Below, one piece after another: positions 31,416-40,747 of a stretch of DNA of 64,000 nt (positions are counted from its first letter, which is position 1; every line of letters begins with the position of its first letter). Both the position numbers and the translations under genes were made by a program. The notes beneath the pieces are model-generated. The model was not told where the DNA came from and ran no database searches. It was given only the letters and a program-made list of their open reading frames with translations. The DNA comes from Maritimibacter harenae (GTDB taxonomy: Bacteria > Pseudomonadota > Alphaproteobacteria > Rhodobacterales > Rhodobacteraceae): positions 124,001 to 188,000 of the forward strand of contig NZ_WTUX01000006.1 of the NCBI RefSeq assembly GCF_009882975.1. The letters run 5' to 3'.

Positions 31416-31446
31416 CGCGCCCGGTGCCGCGTGATACGCGGGTCAC

Positions 31447-33702
31447 ATGGCACGTATTCCCTCCAAGGACGAAATCCTCGACTGGATTTCCGAGAACCCG
31501 ACCCAGACCTCGAAACGCGACATCGCCCGCGCCTTCGGGATCAAGGGGGCCGACCGGATCGATCTCAAGCGCGTGCTCAAGGAGCTGGAAGAGGACGGGC
31601 ACCTCGAGAAGCGCAAGAAGACCTACCGGGACCCGGACAAGCTCCCGCCCGTGTCGGTGCTCGAAGTGTCCGAGATCACGGTCGACGGCGACATCTTCCT
31701 CAACCCGCTGGAGTGGCAGGGCACCGGCCCCGCCCCCGGCGTGCTCTTCGTCGCCAAGCAGGGCGACCCGGCGCTCAAGGCGGGCGATCGCCTGCTGTGC
31801 CGGATGACCGAGGTCGAGGCGGACGATCACGCCTACGAAGCGCGGCTGATCCGGCGCATCGGGCAGAACGCGCGGCGCATCCTCGGTATCTTCCGCAAGG
31901 GCCACGAGGGCGGGCGCATCGTGCCGATCGACAAGGGCGCCGACAAGGAATGGGAGGTGCCGGCGGGCGCCACCGACGGCGCGCAGGACGGCGAACTGGT
32001 CGAGGCGAGCCAATCGGGGCCCAAGGGCCGCATGGGCCTGCCCAAGGCCAAGATCGTCGCGCGGCTTGGCGACCCGACCGCGCCGCGCGCCGTCTCCCTG
32101 ATCGCGATCCACCAGCACGGCATCCCGGACGAATTCCCGGACGAGGTCATCGCGGAAGCCGACCGGATGAAGCCCGCCGGGCTCAAGGGGCGCGAAGACC
32201 TGCGCCACCTGCCGATGATCACCATCGACCCGTCGGACGCGCGCGACCATGACGACGCGGTCTATGCCCACCCGGACGAGAACCCGGCCAACCCCGACGG
32301 GCACGTCATCTGGGTCGCCATCGCGGACGTCGCCCACTACGTCACCCCGGGCTCCGCGCTCGACCGCGAAGCGCGCAAGCGGGGCAATTCAAGCTATTTC
32401 CCGGACCGCGTCGTGCCGATGCTGCCCGACCGCCTGTCTGGCGATCTCTGCTCTCTCCACGAAGGCGTGCCGCGCGCGGTGATCGCTGCACGCATGGTGA
32501 TCGGTGCGGACGGTGAGAAACGCAGCCATTCCTTCATCCGCGGCATGATCAAGTCGCGCGCCTCGCTGAGCTACGGCGAGGTGCAGGCGGCCCAGGACGG
32601 CAATCCGAACGACCGTGTCGCGCCCTGGATGGACGAGGTGATCACCCCGCTCTACGACGCCTACTACGCCCTGCGCCGCGCGCGGGAGGCGCGCCAGCCG
32701 CTCGACCTCGACCTGCCGGAACGCAAGATCGTGCTGTCGGACGCGGGCGAAGTGGAAAGCGTGCGCATCGCGGAGCGCTTCGACGCCCACCGCCTGATCG
32801 AAGAAATGATGGTGTTGGCCAACGTGGCCGCCGCCGAAGAGCTCGACCGGCTGGGCCGCCCGCTGCTCTACCGCGTGCACGAGGAACCTTCGCCGGAGAA
32901 ACTCGAGGCGCTGCGCGAGGTGGCGCAGGCGTCCGGCTTCACGCTCGCCAAGGGCCAGGTGCTCAAGACCCGCCACCTCAACCAGCTTCTGAGCCAGGCG
33001 GAGGGGAGCGAGTTCGACGAGCTCATCAACATGTCCACCCTGCGCTCGATGACCCAGGCCTATTACTTCCCGCAGAATTTTGGGCACTTCGGGCTCGCGC
33101 TGAAGCACTACGCGCATTTCACGTCGCCGATCCGGCGCTACTCGGACCTGATCGTGCACCGCGCCCTGATCTCGGGCCACCAATGGGGCGACGACGGACT
33201 GAGCCGGGAGGACATCGACCAGCTCGAGGCGACGGCGACCCACATCTCGCAGACCGAACGCCGCTCGATGGAAGCCGAGCGCGACACGACCGACCGCTAC
33301 CTCGCCGCGTTCCTGTCGGACCGGGTGGGCAGCGAGCTGACCGGGCGCATCGCCGGGGTGCAGCGCTTCGGCATCTTCGTGCGACTGGACGAGACGGGCG
33401 CCGACGGGCTGGTCCCGGTCGCCAGCATCGGGGCGGAATATTTCCGTTACGACGAGCGGGAACAGACGCTACGCGGGGAACGCTCCGGCACGACGCTGTC
33501 GGTGGGGCAGAACGTGCTCGTTCGTCTGGCCGAGGCCGTACCGGTCACCGGGGGCCTGATGTTCGACCTGCTGGAAGTGGAGGGGGAGCCCATCAAGAGC
33601 TCCCCGCGCGGCCGTTCCGGCAAGCCCGGGCGTCGCAAACCCGGACAGGCCGCGCGCAAGAACGCCAAGACCCGGAAAAAGGTCCGCCGGACCCGGAAAT
33701 AA
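31447..33702 (+). CDS. rnr: Ribonuclease R
   Basis: 3'-5' exoribonuclease that degrades structured RNA; about 751 residues. An N-terminal winged-helix segment (SKRDIARAFGIKGADRIDLKRVLKELEEDG) is followed by cold-shock domains, the RNB domain with the catalytic Asp cluster (ITIDPSDARDHDDAV), and a C-terminal S1 domain (GSELTGRIAGVQRFGIFVRLDETGADGLVP). The tail is Lys/Arg-rich, as in RNase R rather than RNase II. Confidence 0.94.
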   Translation: MARIPSKDEILDWISENPTQTSKRDIARAFGIKGADRIDLKRVLKELEEDGHLEKRKKTYRDPDKLPPVSVLEVSEITVDGDIFLNPLEWQGTGPAPGVLFVAKQGDPALKAGDRLLCRMTEVEADDHAYEARLIRRIGQNARRILGIFRKGHEGGRIVPIDKGADKEWEVPAGATDGAQDGELVEASQSGPKGRMGLPKAKIVARLGDPTAPRAVSLIAIHQHGIPDEFPDEVIAEADRMKPAGLKGREDLRHLPMITIDPSDARDHDDAVYAHPDENPANPDGHVIWVAIADVAHYVTPGSALDREARKRGNSSYFPDRVVPMLPDRLSGDLCSLHEGVPRAVIAARMVIGADGEKRSHSFIRGMIKSRASLSYGEVQAAQDGNPNDRVAPWMDEVITPLYDAYYALRRAREARQPLDLDLPERKIVLSDAGEVESVRIAERFDAHRLIEEMMVLANVAAAEELDRLGRPLLYRVHEEPSPEKLEALREVAQASGFTLAKGQVLKTRHLNQLLSQAEGSEFDELINMSTLRSMTQAYYFPQNFGHFGLALKHYAHFTSPIRRYSDLIVHRALISGHQWGDDGLSREDIDQLEATATHISQTERRSMEAERDTTDRYLAAFLSDRVGSELTGRIAGVQRFGIFVRLDETGADGLVPVASIGAEYFRYDEREQTLRGERSGTTLSVGQNVLVRLAEAVPVTGGLMFDLLEVEGEPIKSSPRGRSGKPGRRKPGQAARKNAKTRKKVRRTRK

Positions 33703-33706
33703 CGGC

Positions 33707-34405
33707 TCAGGCCGCCTGGCCGACCGCGACCTGCGCCGCGGTGCGGATCGTCGAGATGTTCTTGCCGTAGACGTCCGGCGCGCTGACCGAACCGCCCTTG
33801 AACACCGCCGACCCGGCCACCAGAACGTCGGCCCCGGCCGCGGCGACCTTGGGCGCGGTGGTCGCGTCGACGCCGCCGTCGATCTCGATATGCACCGGGC
33901 GGTCCCCGATCATCGCACGCAGGCGGCGCACCTTGTCGGTCAGGTCGATGAACTTCTGGCCGCCGAAGCCCGGGTTCACGGTCATGACGCAGACGAGGTC
34001 CGCGAGGTCCAGCAGGTGCTCGACCGCCTCGGCCGGTGTGCCCGGGTTCAGCGCCACACCCGCCTTCATCCCGGCGGCCCGGATCGCCTGAAGCGTGCGG
34101 TGCGTGTGCGGGCCCGCCTCGACATGCGCGGTCAGGATGTCCGCCCCGGCCTCGGCATAGGCGTCGATGTAGGGGTCGACCGGCGTGATCATGAGGTGCA
34201 CGTCCATCACCGTCTTCACGTGGGGGCGGAACGCCTTCACCGCCGGCGGGCCGAACGTGAGGTTCGGCACGAAATGACCGTCCATCACGTCCACGTGGAC
34301 CCAGTCGGCGCCCTGCGCCTCGATGGCCTGGATCTCCTGCCCGAAGTTGGCGAAATCGGCGGAGAGGATCGACGGGGCGATCTTGATGGTGCGGTCAAAG
34401 CTCAT
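33707..34405 (-). CDS. rpe: Ribulose-phosphate 3-epimerase
   Basis: TIM-barrel enzyme of about 232 residues that interconverts ribulose-5-phosphate and xylulose-5-phosphate in the pentose phosphate and Calvin pathways. Metal and catalytic residues are in IAPSILSADFANFG, WVHVDVMDGHFVPNLTFG, DVHLMI and the phosphate-binding VLVAGSAVFKGG. The start is fixed by a perfect AGGAGG six bases upstream of the ATG. It converges with rnr, four bases apart. Confidence 0.95.
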   Translation of the reverse strand: MSFDRTIKIAPSILSADFANFGQEIQAIEAQGADWVHVDVMDGHFVPNLTFGPPAVKAFRPHVKTVMDVHLMITPVDPYIDAYAEAGADILTAHVEAGPHTHRTLQAIRAAGMKAGVALNPGTPAEAVEHLLDLADLVCVMTVNPGFGGQKFIDLTDKVRRLRAMIGDRPVHIEIDGGVDATTAPKVAAAGADVLVAGSAVFKGGSVSAPDVYGKNISTIRTAAQVAVGQAA

Positions 34406-34462
34406 GGTGGCCTCCTGGGGTGTCTGCGCCTGCACATAACCTCAGCCGGGGCCGGGGTCCAG

Positions 34463-34786
34463 TCAGCCCAGCGGCGGGCTCATCCGGTCGGCGATCCGAT
34501 GCGCCTGGAACCCGTCGGCCAGGCGGATGAGCCGCAGGTCGGCGACCACGCCCTCGGTGTAGAATGGGTCGCCCTCGGCGAAGGCGCGGGCCTTCTCCTC
34601 GTTCTCGGCTTCCAGCACGCCCCAATGGCCGACGGCGTTGCCCTCCATGTCCCAGGTGGCCGAACCGATCAGGACCGAACACAGGCCCTCGCCCCCGGAG
34701 GTGACCCAGTCGCGGTGCGTCGGGCGCAGCCGGTCACGGGCGTCGTCCTGGTCGGCGTGGTGGATGTTTTCCATAAGAAAGAACAT
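34463..34786 (-). CDS. YciI family protein
   Basis: About 107 residues of the YciI/dimeric ferredoxin-like fold. HWGVLEAENEEKARAFAEGDPFYTEGVVADLRLI contains the family motif AxxDPFxxxG. Some members are small dehalogenases or lactonase-like enzymes; most are unassigned. It lies just after the alpha/beta hydrolase gene with GAGGAGTGA as ribosome site and is the last gene of the first TRAP operon. Confidence 0.8.
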   Translation of the reverse strand: MFFLMENIHHADQDDARDRLRPTHRDWVTSGGEGLCSVLIGSATWDMEGNAVGHWGVLEAENEEKARAFAEGDPFYTEGVVADLRLIRLADGFQAHRIADRMSPPLG

Positions 34787-34790
34787 GGGA

Positions 34791-35465
34791 TCACTCCTCG
34801 AGGAACGGCACCAGGATATCGGCGACCGCGTCGGGTTGTTCGACCGGGGCGAAATGGCCGGCGTTCTCGATGACCTCCAGCCGCGCATTGGGCAGGAGTT
34901 CCATCATCTCTTCGTGCTGCGACACCGGGCTCCACCGGTCCTGGCGCCCGACCATCACCAGCGTCGGACAGGCGATCCGGTCGAGATAGCTCGCCGCATC
35001 CGGCCGGTTCACCAGCGCGTGGATCTGGCGCGCGTGCCGGTCCTCGTTGCTGCGCAGGACCATCGCGTTGAGCTTCTCCATCAGCTCGGGCGTCTGGTTC
35101 GGCTCGTGGACCATCGGGGGCAGCCACCGGTCGGCCAGCGCCTGCATCCCGTGCTCGTAGGCATATTGCACGATCTCGGCGCGCTTCTCGGTCTCGCCGG
35201 GCTTGAGGGGGTGGAACCCCGTGTCGAGCAGGGCGAGCCGACGGACGCGTCCGGGCGCGATCCGCGCCATCTCCATCGCCACGCGCGCGCCCATCGAATG
35301 ACCGGCGACCTCGAGCGGCCCCTCGGCGATGGCCAGGCAATCGGCTGCCATGTCCTCGATCGTGTCCTGCGACGACAGGTCGGCGACGGACGCGTTCATC
35401 CGCTCCAGGACCGGTTCCCAGCAGAACCGGTCGCAGAGCAGGCCGGGAATCAGGATGGCCGTCAT
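34791..35465 (-). CDS. Alpha/beta hydrolase
   Basis: Alpha/beta-hydrolase of about 224 residues. VAGHSMGARVAMEMA gives the nucleophile elbow GHSMG; the likely acid is in VGRQDRWSPV and the catalytic His in ENAGHFAPVEQP. LLCDRFCWEP is the oxyanion region near the N-terminus. It overlaps the TRAP large-permease gene by one base (TGATG), so it probably acts on the compound the transporter brings in, for example as a lactonase or esterase; this is inference. Confidence 0.83.
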   Translation of the reverse strand: MTAILIPGLLCDRFCWEPVLERMNASVADLSSQDTIEDMAADCLAIAEGPLEVAGHSMGARVAMEMARIAPGRVRRLALLDTGFHPLKPGETEKRAEIVQYAYEHGMQALADRWLPPMVHEPNQTPELMEKLNAMVLRSNEDRHARQIHALVNRPDAASYLDRIACPTLVMVGRQDRWSPVSQHEEMMELLPNARLEVIENAGHFAPVEQPDAVADILVPFLEE

Positions 35466-36769
35466 CAGTTGATCATCGTATCCGGCAGGATGAGCGCGAT
35501 CTGCGGGAACGCGACAAGCAGGGCCAGCGTCGCCAGCATCGCGAACCAGAACGGCGCGACACCGCGGAACATCTTGCCCAGCGACACGTCGGGTGCCACC
35601 GATTTCACGATGAAGACGTTGAGCCCCACCGGCGGCGAAATCAGGCCCATCTCGAGCGTCAGCACGACGAGCACGCCGAACCAGATCGGGTCGATGCCCA
35701 GCTGCTGCACCACCGGGAAGAAGATCGGCATGGACAGCACCATCATCGCGAACCCTTCCAGGAAGCAGCCCAGGATCAGGTAGATCGCCAGCATGATCGC
35801 CAGGACGCCCAGGACCGGGATCGCCAGCGATTCCAGGTAGGTGCCCAGCCAGGCCGGGATGTGGCTCAGCGCCAGGAACGTCTTGATCATGTAGGCCGAG
35901 ATCAGGATCAGCATGACGGTCGCGGTGGTCACGACGCTGTCCTGCGCGGCCTTCCAGAATTTCTTGAAGTTCAGCTTGCCCATGAGGATACCGAACAGGA
36001 TCACCAGCCCGGCGCCCACGGCCGATGCCTCGACCGGAGAGAAGATGCCGGTGTAGATGCCGCCGATGGTCAGCACGATCACGAGCAGGATCGGCGCGGC
36101 CCCGGTGGTGGAGCGCATCTTCTCGGAGAAGGTGGTCTGCGGACCCTTGGGGCCCATGCTCGGCTTGATCCAGGTGATGACCATGATCGTCAGGATGAAC
36201 ATGGACAGCAGCAGCAGGCCCGGCAGGACGCCGGCCAGGAACAGGCGGCCGATGCTTTCCTGCGTGAGCAGCGCGTAGATCACGAAGCCCGTGGAGGGCG
36301 GAATGAGGATGCCCAGCGTGCCGCCGGCCGCGACGACGCCGGTGGACAGGCGATCGTCGTAGTCGAAGCGCTTCATCTCCGACAGCGACACCCGGCCGAT
36401 GGTCAGCGCGGACGCGACGGAAGAGCCCGACAGCGCCGCGAAACCGCCACAGGCGACGACGGTGGCCGAGGCGAGCCCGCCCCGGATCGACCCGATCCAG
36501 GCATAGGCCGCGTCATAGAGTTTCCGGCTCATGCCGGTTTCGGTCGCCACGTTGCCCATCAGGATGAACAGCGGCACGACGACCAGTTCGATCTTCGCGG
36601 CGAGCGAGAAGCTGTCCGAGGCCAACTGGCTCAGCGCCGCCTGCGGCGAGTTCAGGATCGAAACCCCGGTGAACCCCACGGCGAACATGGCGAACGCCAC
36701 CGGAATGCGCAGTCCGAGAAGAATGAACAGCGCGATGAGGCCCAGAAGGCCGATCAGTTCAACGCTCAT
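35465..36769 (-). CDS. dctM: TRAP transporter large permease (DctM), first system
   Basis: Large membrane subunit of about 434 residues with about 12 hydrophobic segments. Conserved TRAP regions include PVAFAMFAVGFTG, VATETGMSRKLYDAAYAWIGSIRGGLASATVVACGGFAALSGSSVASA, and GGTLGILIPPSTGFVIYALLTQESIGRLFLAGVLPG. The ATG at MSVELI overlaps the DctQ stop as ATGA. It works with the DctP and DctQ genes directly upstream. Confidence 0.9.
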   Translation of the reverse strand: MSVELIGLLGLIALFILLGLRIPVAFAMFAVGFTGVSILNSPQAALSQLASDSFSLAAKIELVVVPLFILMGNVATETGMSRKLYDAAYAWIGSIRGGLASATVVACGGFAALSGSSVASALTIGRVSLSEMKRFDYDDRLSTGVVAAGGTLGILIPPSTGFVIYALLTQESIGRLFLAGVLPGLLLLSMFILTIMVITWIKPSMGPKGPQTTFSEKMRSTTGAAPILLVIVLTIGGIYTGIFSPVEASAVGAGLVILFGILMGKLNFKKFWKAAQDSVVTTATVMLILISAYMIKTFLALSHIPAWLGTYLESLAIPVLGVLAIMLAIYLILGCFLEGFAMMVLSMPIFFPVVQQLGIDPIWFGVLVVLTLEMGLISPPVGLNVFIVKSVAPDVSLGKMFRGVAPFWFAMLATLALLVAFPQIALILPDTMIN

Positions 36770-37284
36770 GCGTGGCCCCTGCTTTCTTGCCCGTTGTCGC
36801 CGGTCAGGATCAGCCCGATCGCGCGCAGGATCATTGCGAACGCGGTGATGGCCGACATGACCACGATGGCCGCTTTGAACCAGTCGAATTGAAGATCGAT
36901 GATGTTGGTGGTCTGGACGATGCCCATCTGGAACCGCATCAGGTAGATGGATTGCCACGTCGTCCAGGCGATCCCGATGAAGATCGCGGCGCCGATCAGC
37001 GCGGACACGAAGTCACCCGCCCAGATCATCCAGCGCGGCATGGTGCCTTCGAACAGGTCGACGTTCACGTGCCCGCCGATCTTGTCGCACAGGGCCATGC
37101 CGCCGAACACGATCAGGACCATGCCCATCTGCGCCAGGTCCTGCGCCCCGCTCAGGGGGCTGCCGAAGAACCGCCCGATCACGTCGATCAGGATCACGGC
37201 AACCTCGGCCACGAGGCCGATGGTGCCGATGAGGGCAGACAGGCTGATAAGCCAGTCTGCCCAGTTTTTTATGCGTGCGAACAC
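36766..37284 (-). CDS. dctQ: TRAP transporter small permease (DctQ), first system
   Basis: About 172 residues with four membrane segments and the DctQ pattern DVIGRFFGSPLSGAQDLAQMGMVLIVFGGMALCDKIGGHVNVDLFEG. It sits between the binding-protein and large-permease genes, 3 bases after dctP and overlapping dctM, so the three subunits are co-translated. Confidence 0.87.
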   Translation of the reverse strand: MFARIKNWADWLISLSALIGTIGLVAEVAVILIDVIGRFFGSPLSGAQDLAQMGMVLIVFGGMALCDKIGGHVNVDLFEGTMPRWMIWAGDFVSALIGAAIFIGIAWTTWQSIYLMRFQMGIVQTTNIIDLQFDWFKAAIVVMSAITAFAMILRAIGLILTGDNGQESRGHA

Positions 37285-37287
37285 GTC

Positions 37288-38271
37288 TTACTCGCCCCGC
37301 ATCGTGGCGAGCACTTCCTCGCCGCCCACTTCGGCCACGACGTTGTCGCGGATCGGGTAGGTCAGTTCCTCGAACGCGGCGCGCTCTTCGTCGGTGAGGG
37401 TGTAGACGGTGTTGTCGTCCATTGCGCTGATTTCCTCGATCACCGAGTTGGCGCGGGCATACCAGCCCTCTTCGGCCGACTTGGACAGCTCGCGACCGGC
37501 GATCGAGTCGATCGCGGCTTTCTGGTCGTCCGGCAGGCTGTCGTACTTGGCCTGGTTCATCACGACGTAGAACGAGATGTGGCCCAGCGGCGCGTTCAGC
37601 GTGTAGGAGTTCGCGACTTCGTCGAGCTTGAAGTCACCGATGGCCGAGGCGCCGGTGATGACGCCGTCGATCAGGCCGGTCTGAAGCGAGTTGTAGATCT
37701 CGCCGGCCGGCATCTGCACCGGCGTCGCGCCCAGCGATTCCACGGCGGATGCAGCGGCGGAGCCCGACACGCGGATCTTCAGACCCTCGAGATCGGCGGG
37801 CGTGCGCACGTCCACGTCCTTCATGATGAACACGTTCGGCTCGGACAGCCACAGGGCGAGCGGCTTGGTGCCCGGGAATTCACCGTCGAGCAGGCCCTCG
37901 TCGTAGGCGCTCCAGATCATGTCGTAGCCGGTCATGTCGTCGGGCTTGGCGCCCGGCAGTTCCGAGACCATGGTCAGCGGGAACTGCGACGATGTGTAGC
38001 CCTGGAGGCCCCACACGATGTCGGCCACGCCCTGAACGACGCGCACGTACTGCTCGAGCGGGCCGGCGCCCAGCTCACCACCGGGGTAGACCTCGATCTC
38101 GAGACCCGAACCCTCGACGGCGGCCTGCAGCGGCTCGATGGTCGATTTCGTCAGCGTGTGCGCGGGCGGAACCCAGTGCGCGAACTTGACGGTTTCGGAC
38201 ATACCCGGCGCAGCGGCGGCGACGGTGACCGCGGCCGCAGCGGCGGCGTTGCGAAGAAGATTGGTGATCAT
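37288..38271 (-). CDS. dctP: TRAP transporter substrate-binding protein (DctP), first system
   Basis: Periplasmic binding protein of about 327 residues with an Ala-rich signal peptide ending near APGMS. SETVKFAHWVPPAHTLTKSTIEPLQAAVEGSGLEIEVYPGGELGAGPLEQY matches the DctP family, and GLKIRVSG contains the ligand-binding arginine. The ligand is unknown; nearby O-demethylase and hydrolase genes suggest an aromatic or organic acid. The palindrome ATTGGCATGCCAAT lies about 122 bases upstream. Confidence 0.87.
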   Translation of the reverse strand: MITNLLRNAAAAAAVTVAAAAPGMSETVKFAHWVPPAHTLTKSTIEPLQAAVEGSGLEIEVYPGGELGAGPLEQYVRVVQGVADIVWGLQGYTSSQFPLTMVSELPGAKPDDMTGYDMIWSAYDEGLLDGEFPGTKPLALWLSEPNVFIMKDVDVRTPADLEGLKIRVSGSAAASAVESLGATPVQMPAGEIYNSLQTGLIDGVITGASAIGDFKLDEVANSYTLNAPLGHISFYVVMNQAKYDSLPDDQKAAIDSIAGRELSKSAEEGWYARANSVIEEISAMDDNTVYTLTDEERAAFEELTYPIRDNVVAEVGGEEVLATMRGE

Positions 38272-38375
38272 TTCTCGGTTTCCTCCCGTTGAGTCTGATC
38301 TTTGGCCACCTTAGGGGCACATGGCTGTGCAACCTAGGAATAACTACGGTCCGGACAAATCACATTCACGATTGG

Positions 38376-38406
38376 AGCCATAAGCTGTGGCTATTGGCAT
38401 GCCAAT
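38376..38406. promoter_or_regulatory. Palindromes upstream of the first TRAP operon
   Basis: A 14-bp perfect palindrome, ATTGGCATGCCAAT (38393-38406), with AGCCA-N7-TGGCT (38376-38392) immediately next to it. They lie between the O-demethylase gene and dctP, in the promoter side of the TRAP operon, and differ from the TGTATACA sites near the GntR gene. A different regulator is implied. Confidence 0.45.
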
Positions 38407-38443
38407 CGGATTGTCCGCACAACCGGTCTTCCGATGGCGGGAA

Positions 38444-38470
38444 TGCGGCGCCCGGAAATCGGGCGCCGCA
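38444..38470 (-). terminator. Hairpin after the LigM-like gene
   Basis: Perfect 11-bp stem (TGCGGCGCCCG and CGGGCGCCGCA) with a 5-base loop, about 20 bases after the O-demethylase stop. The following transcribed bases contain no T run, so it may be a weak terminator or an mRNA stabiliser, but it separates the gene from the TRAP operon. Confidence 0.55.
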
Positions 38471-38489
38471 TCCGTTCTCTGGGCGATTA

Positions 38490-39899
38490 TCAGTTGCCCT
38501 TGGTGCGCCAGCTGTCGGCGTAGCTGGTGCGCGCTTCCGTCGAGTAGGGGGTCGGCGACACGCGGACGCGGATCGTCGTCTGCTCGTGCGGCTCGGTCGA
38601 GGTCTTGCCCGAACCACCGTTCGGCTCACCCCAGACCAGCTCGAGCACGTCGCCCACTTCGACCGACGAGTCGACCACGCCGAGCGACAGCATGCAGCGT
38701 TCGTTGAACGAGTAGCCGTTGAACATCGACATGCCGACCATCTTGTCGCCGTGCATGACCATGTCGGCCGACGACGAGGCGTAGTTCGGCTGCGGGAAGT
38801 CGATCCACTTGTAGTTCTTCTCGCCCGGCTTGAACGAGGACGAGATGACCTTCATCACGTCGTCAGCGTTCCACTCGAAGGTGACCTTCTTGCGGTTCGA
38901 CGGCGCGTCCTTGAGCTTGGCCAGGGCGTCCTTGCCGATGAAGTCGTCTTTCTTCCAGCCGATGTAGAAGCCGTAGCCCAGTTCGAACGGGTTCACGTAG
39001 TAGTCTTCGATGTTCTCGGAGACGTACGACCCGCCGATGGAACCGGCCGCTTCGTAGGAGTTCTCCGTCAGGAACTCGCGGTATTCCTTCATCATGCCAC
39101 CGCCGGTGTAGATGCCGGGCAGCGGGGACGGGATCCAGCCGGATTCGAGCGTGTTGGTCGAATAGGCGCGCGAGCCCACGAAGTGCATCTCGACGCCCAC
39201 GTCACGGGCGGCCTGCTGGATCGTGGTCTGGATGTAGTGCTTGTCGGCGTAGGGGCCCCAGATCTCGAGACCGGGCGCACCGGCCATGCCGTGACGCAGC
39301 GCCTTCACCTTGCGGGTGCCGATGTTGATGTCGGCCACGCGGAAGAACTTCACCTCGGGAACCGGACCGCCGTTGATCTTTTCGAAGATCTTGTCGGCGT
39401 CGGGGCCCTGGATCTGGAAGCGGTAGTGGGTGCGGTAGATCGCCTTGCCGTCCGGACGCGAGTCCGAGCGCGGGTCGTGGCTGACCTTGACGTTCCACTT
39501 GCCGATGGCAGCCTGGAACATGATCCAGTTCGAGGTCGGGGCGCGGCCCACGGTGACGAACTTGTTCTCTTCCAGGCGGAAGATGATGTGGTCGCCGATC
39601 ACGTGGCCTTCCGGGGTCACGGGCACGAAGTGCTTGGCGACGTCGGTGCCGAAGTTGGCGAAGGAGTTGATGCCGACGTAGGACAGGAACGCCTCGGCGT
39701 CCGGGCCTTCGACCGTCACTTCGTCCATGTGGTGCGACTGGTCGTAAACGACGACCGAGTTGCGCCAGGCGTTCTGCTCCGAACGCCAGTTGGTGAATTC
39801 CGGCGCAACGACCGGGTACACGTACATACCGATTTTGGAATTGCGCAGAACGTCGACGATGTTCGACTCCTGCATGATATCTTCAAGCGTCTTGACCAT
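38490..39899 (-). CDS. LigM-like tetrahydrofolate-dependent aromatic O-demethylase
   Basis: GcvT-fold aminomethyltransferase relative of about 469 residues. Residues such as LRNSKIGMYVYPVVAPEFTNWRSEQNAWRNS, RTHYRFQIQGPDADKIFEKINGG, LRHGMAGAPGLEIWGPY, NTLESGWIPSPLPGIYTGG and GSYVSENIEDYYVNPFELGYG closely follow Sphingobium LigM, which moves the methyl group of vanillate or 3-O-methylgallate to tetrahydrofolate. Length also fits LigM and not the shorter DmdA or GcvT. It is probably monocistronic under the adjacent GntR regulator. Syringate, vanillate or another methoxylated substrate cannot be told apart. Confidence 0.78.
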   Translation of the reverse strand: MVKTLEDIMQESNIVDVLRNSKIGMYVYPVVAPEFTNWRSEQNAWRNSVVVYDQSHHMDEVTVEGPDAEAFLSYVGINSFANFGTDVAKHFVPVTPEGHVIGDHIIFRLEENKFVTVGRAPTSNWIMFQAAIGKWNVKVSHDPRSDSRPDGKAIYRTHYRFQIQGPDADKIFEKINGGPVPEVKFFRVADINIGTRKVKALRHGMAGAPGLEIWGPYADKHYIQTTIQQAARDVGVEMHFVGSRAYSTNTLESGWIPSPLPGIYTGGGMMKEYREFLTENSYEAAGSIGGSYVSENIEDYYVNPFELGYGFYIGWKKDDFIGKDALAKLKDAPSNRKKVTFEWNADDVMKVISSSFKPGEKNYKWIDFPQPNYASSSADMVMHGDKMVGMSMFNGYSFNERCMLSLGVVDSSVEVGDVLELVWGEPNGGSGKTSTEPHEQTTIRVRVSPTPYSTEARTSYADSWRTKGN

Positions 39900-39918
39900 G
39901 GGGTCCTCCCGAATCCAA

Positions 39919-39932
39919 AGATGTATACATCT
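39919..39932. promoter_or_regulatory. Candidate GntR operator at the LigM-like gene
   Basis: Perfect 14-bp palindrome AGATGTATACATCT, about 20 bases upstream of the O-demethylase ATG. Its core TGTATACA recurs twice before the GntR gene, so one regulator probably binds all three. Confidence 0.65.
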
Positions 39933-40012
39933 GCATCTGATCAATCCGGTTTTGCAAGGGAAAATTCTCGATTTCGTCCATCTGCGCCGGAAAATGTATG
40001 CGAGGCGCGGAG

Positions 40013-40735
40013 TTATTCCACGATCAGCGCCATCGCGGGGAGTGTGTCGATCTCGGATTTCGCCTTGGCTTCAAGGTTCAGCCGGGCGATCCCGGCGTGT
40101 TCGCGCGCCAGCGCCTCGACCCGCGACCCCTGCCGCGCGGCCAGCGCATCGACAATCGCACGATGCTGTTCCTGCGCGGTGACGAGCGACCGTGCCACCG
40201 CGTCCGGATCGCGCTTGCGGAACACGAAGGCGGAGGGGGACGCGAACGGCAGGGACTTCACCCGCTCAAGCTCCCGCCGGATGATTTCGGAGGGGCACAA
40301 TTCCGACAAAGCGTCATGAAAAATTGCGTTTAGCTCGCTGTAGCGCTCCAGGTCCGGGTCGTTTCCGAACACCATGATCTGGTCGAGCCGATCCACCAGC
40401 GCGGACAGCTCCGCCAGTGCCTCGGGGCTCACGCCCGCCTCGGCCGACAGCCGCAGCGCGGTGCCCTCGAGCACGCCGCGCAGCTCGATCGCGTCGACCA
40501 TGTCGGCATAGGTGAACGACCGCACCACGAAGCCGCCGCCGCGCGCGCGCTCGAGCAGGCCCTCTTCGGCCAGGCGGCTCATCGCCTCGCGCACCGGGGT
40601 GCGCGAGATCGCCATTTCATCGGCCAGCGCGACCTCGTAAAGCCGCGTACCGCCAGGCAGTTCGCCCTTCACGATGCGCTGTCGCAGCTCGTATGCGGCC
40701 CGTTTCGCGTGGGTGCTGCCCCGTTCTTCGGTCAT
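40013..40735 (-). CDS. GntR family (FCD) transcriptional regulator
   Basis: About 240 residues. The N-terminal winged helix is LRQRIVKGELPGGTRLYEVALADEMAISRTPVREAMSRLAEEGLLERARGGGFVV, and the C-terminal all-helical FCD domain contains RGVLEGTALRLSAE and FHDALSELCPS, which could bind metal and ligand. The ATG at MTEERG has GGAGGG upstream; an earlier in-frame ATG lies inside the operator. It precedes the LigM-like gene on the same strand; VanR regulators of vanillate genes belong to this subfamily. Confidence 0.85.
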   Translation of the reverse strand: MTEERGSTHAKRAAYELRQRIVKGELPGGTRLYEVALADEMAISRTPVREAMSRLAEEGLLERARGGGFVVRSFTYADMVDAIELRGVLEGTALRLSAEAGVSPEALAELSALVDRLDQIMVFGNDPDLERYSELNAIFHDALSELCPSEIIRRELERVKSLPFASPSAFVFRKRDPDAVARSLVTAQEQHRAIVDALAARQGSRVEALAREHAGIARLNLEAKAKSEIDTLPAMALIVE

Positions 40736-40747
40736 GTGGCCCTCCGG

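Noticed and set aside
38490-39899. DMSP demethylase DmdA
   Set aside because: The fold is the same, but length and many sequence blocks follow LigM, and the neighbours are aromatic-pathway genes.
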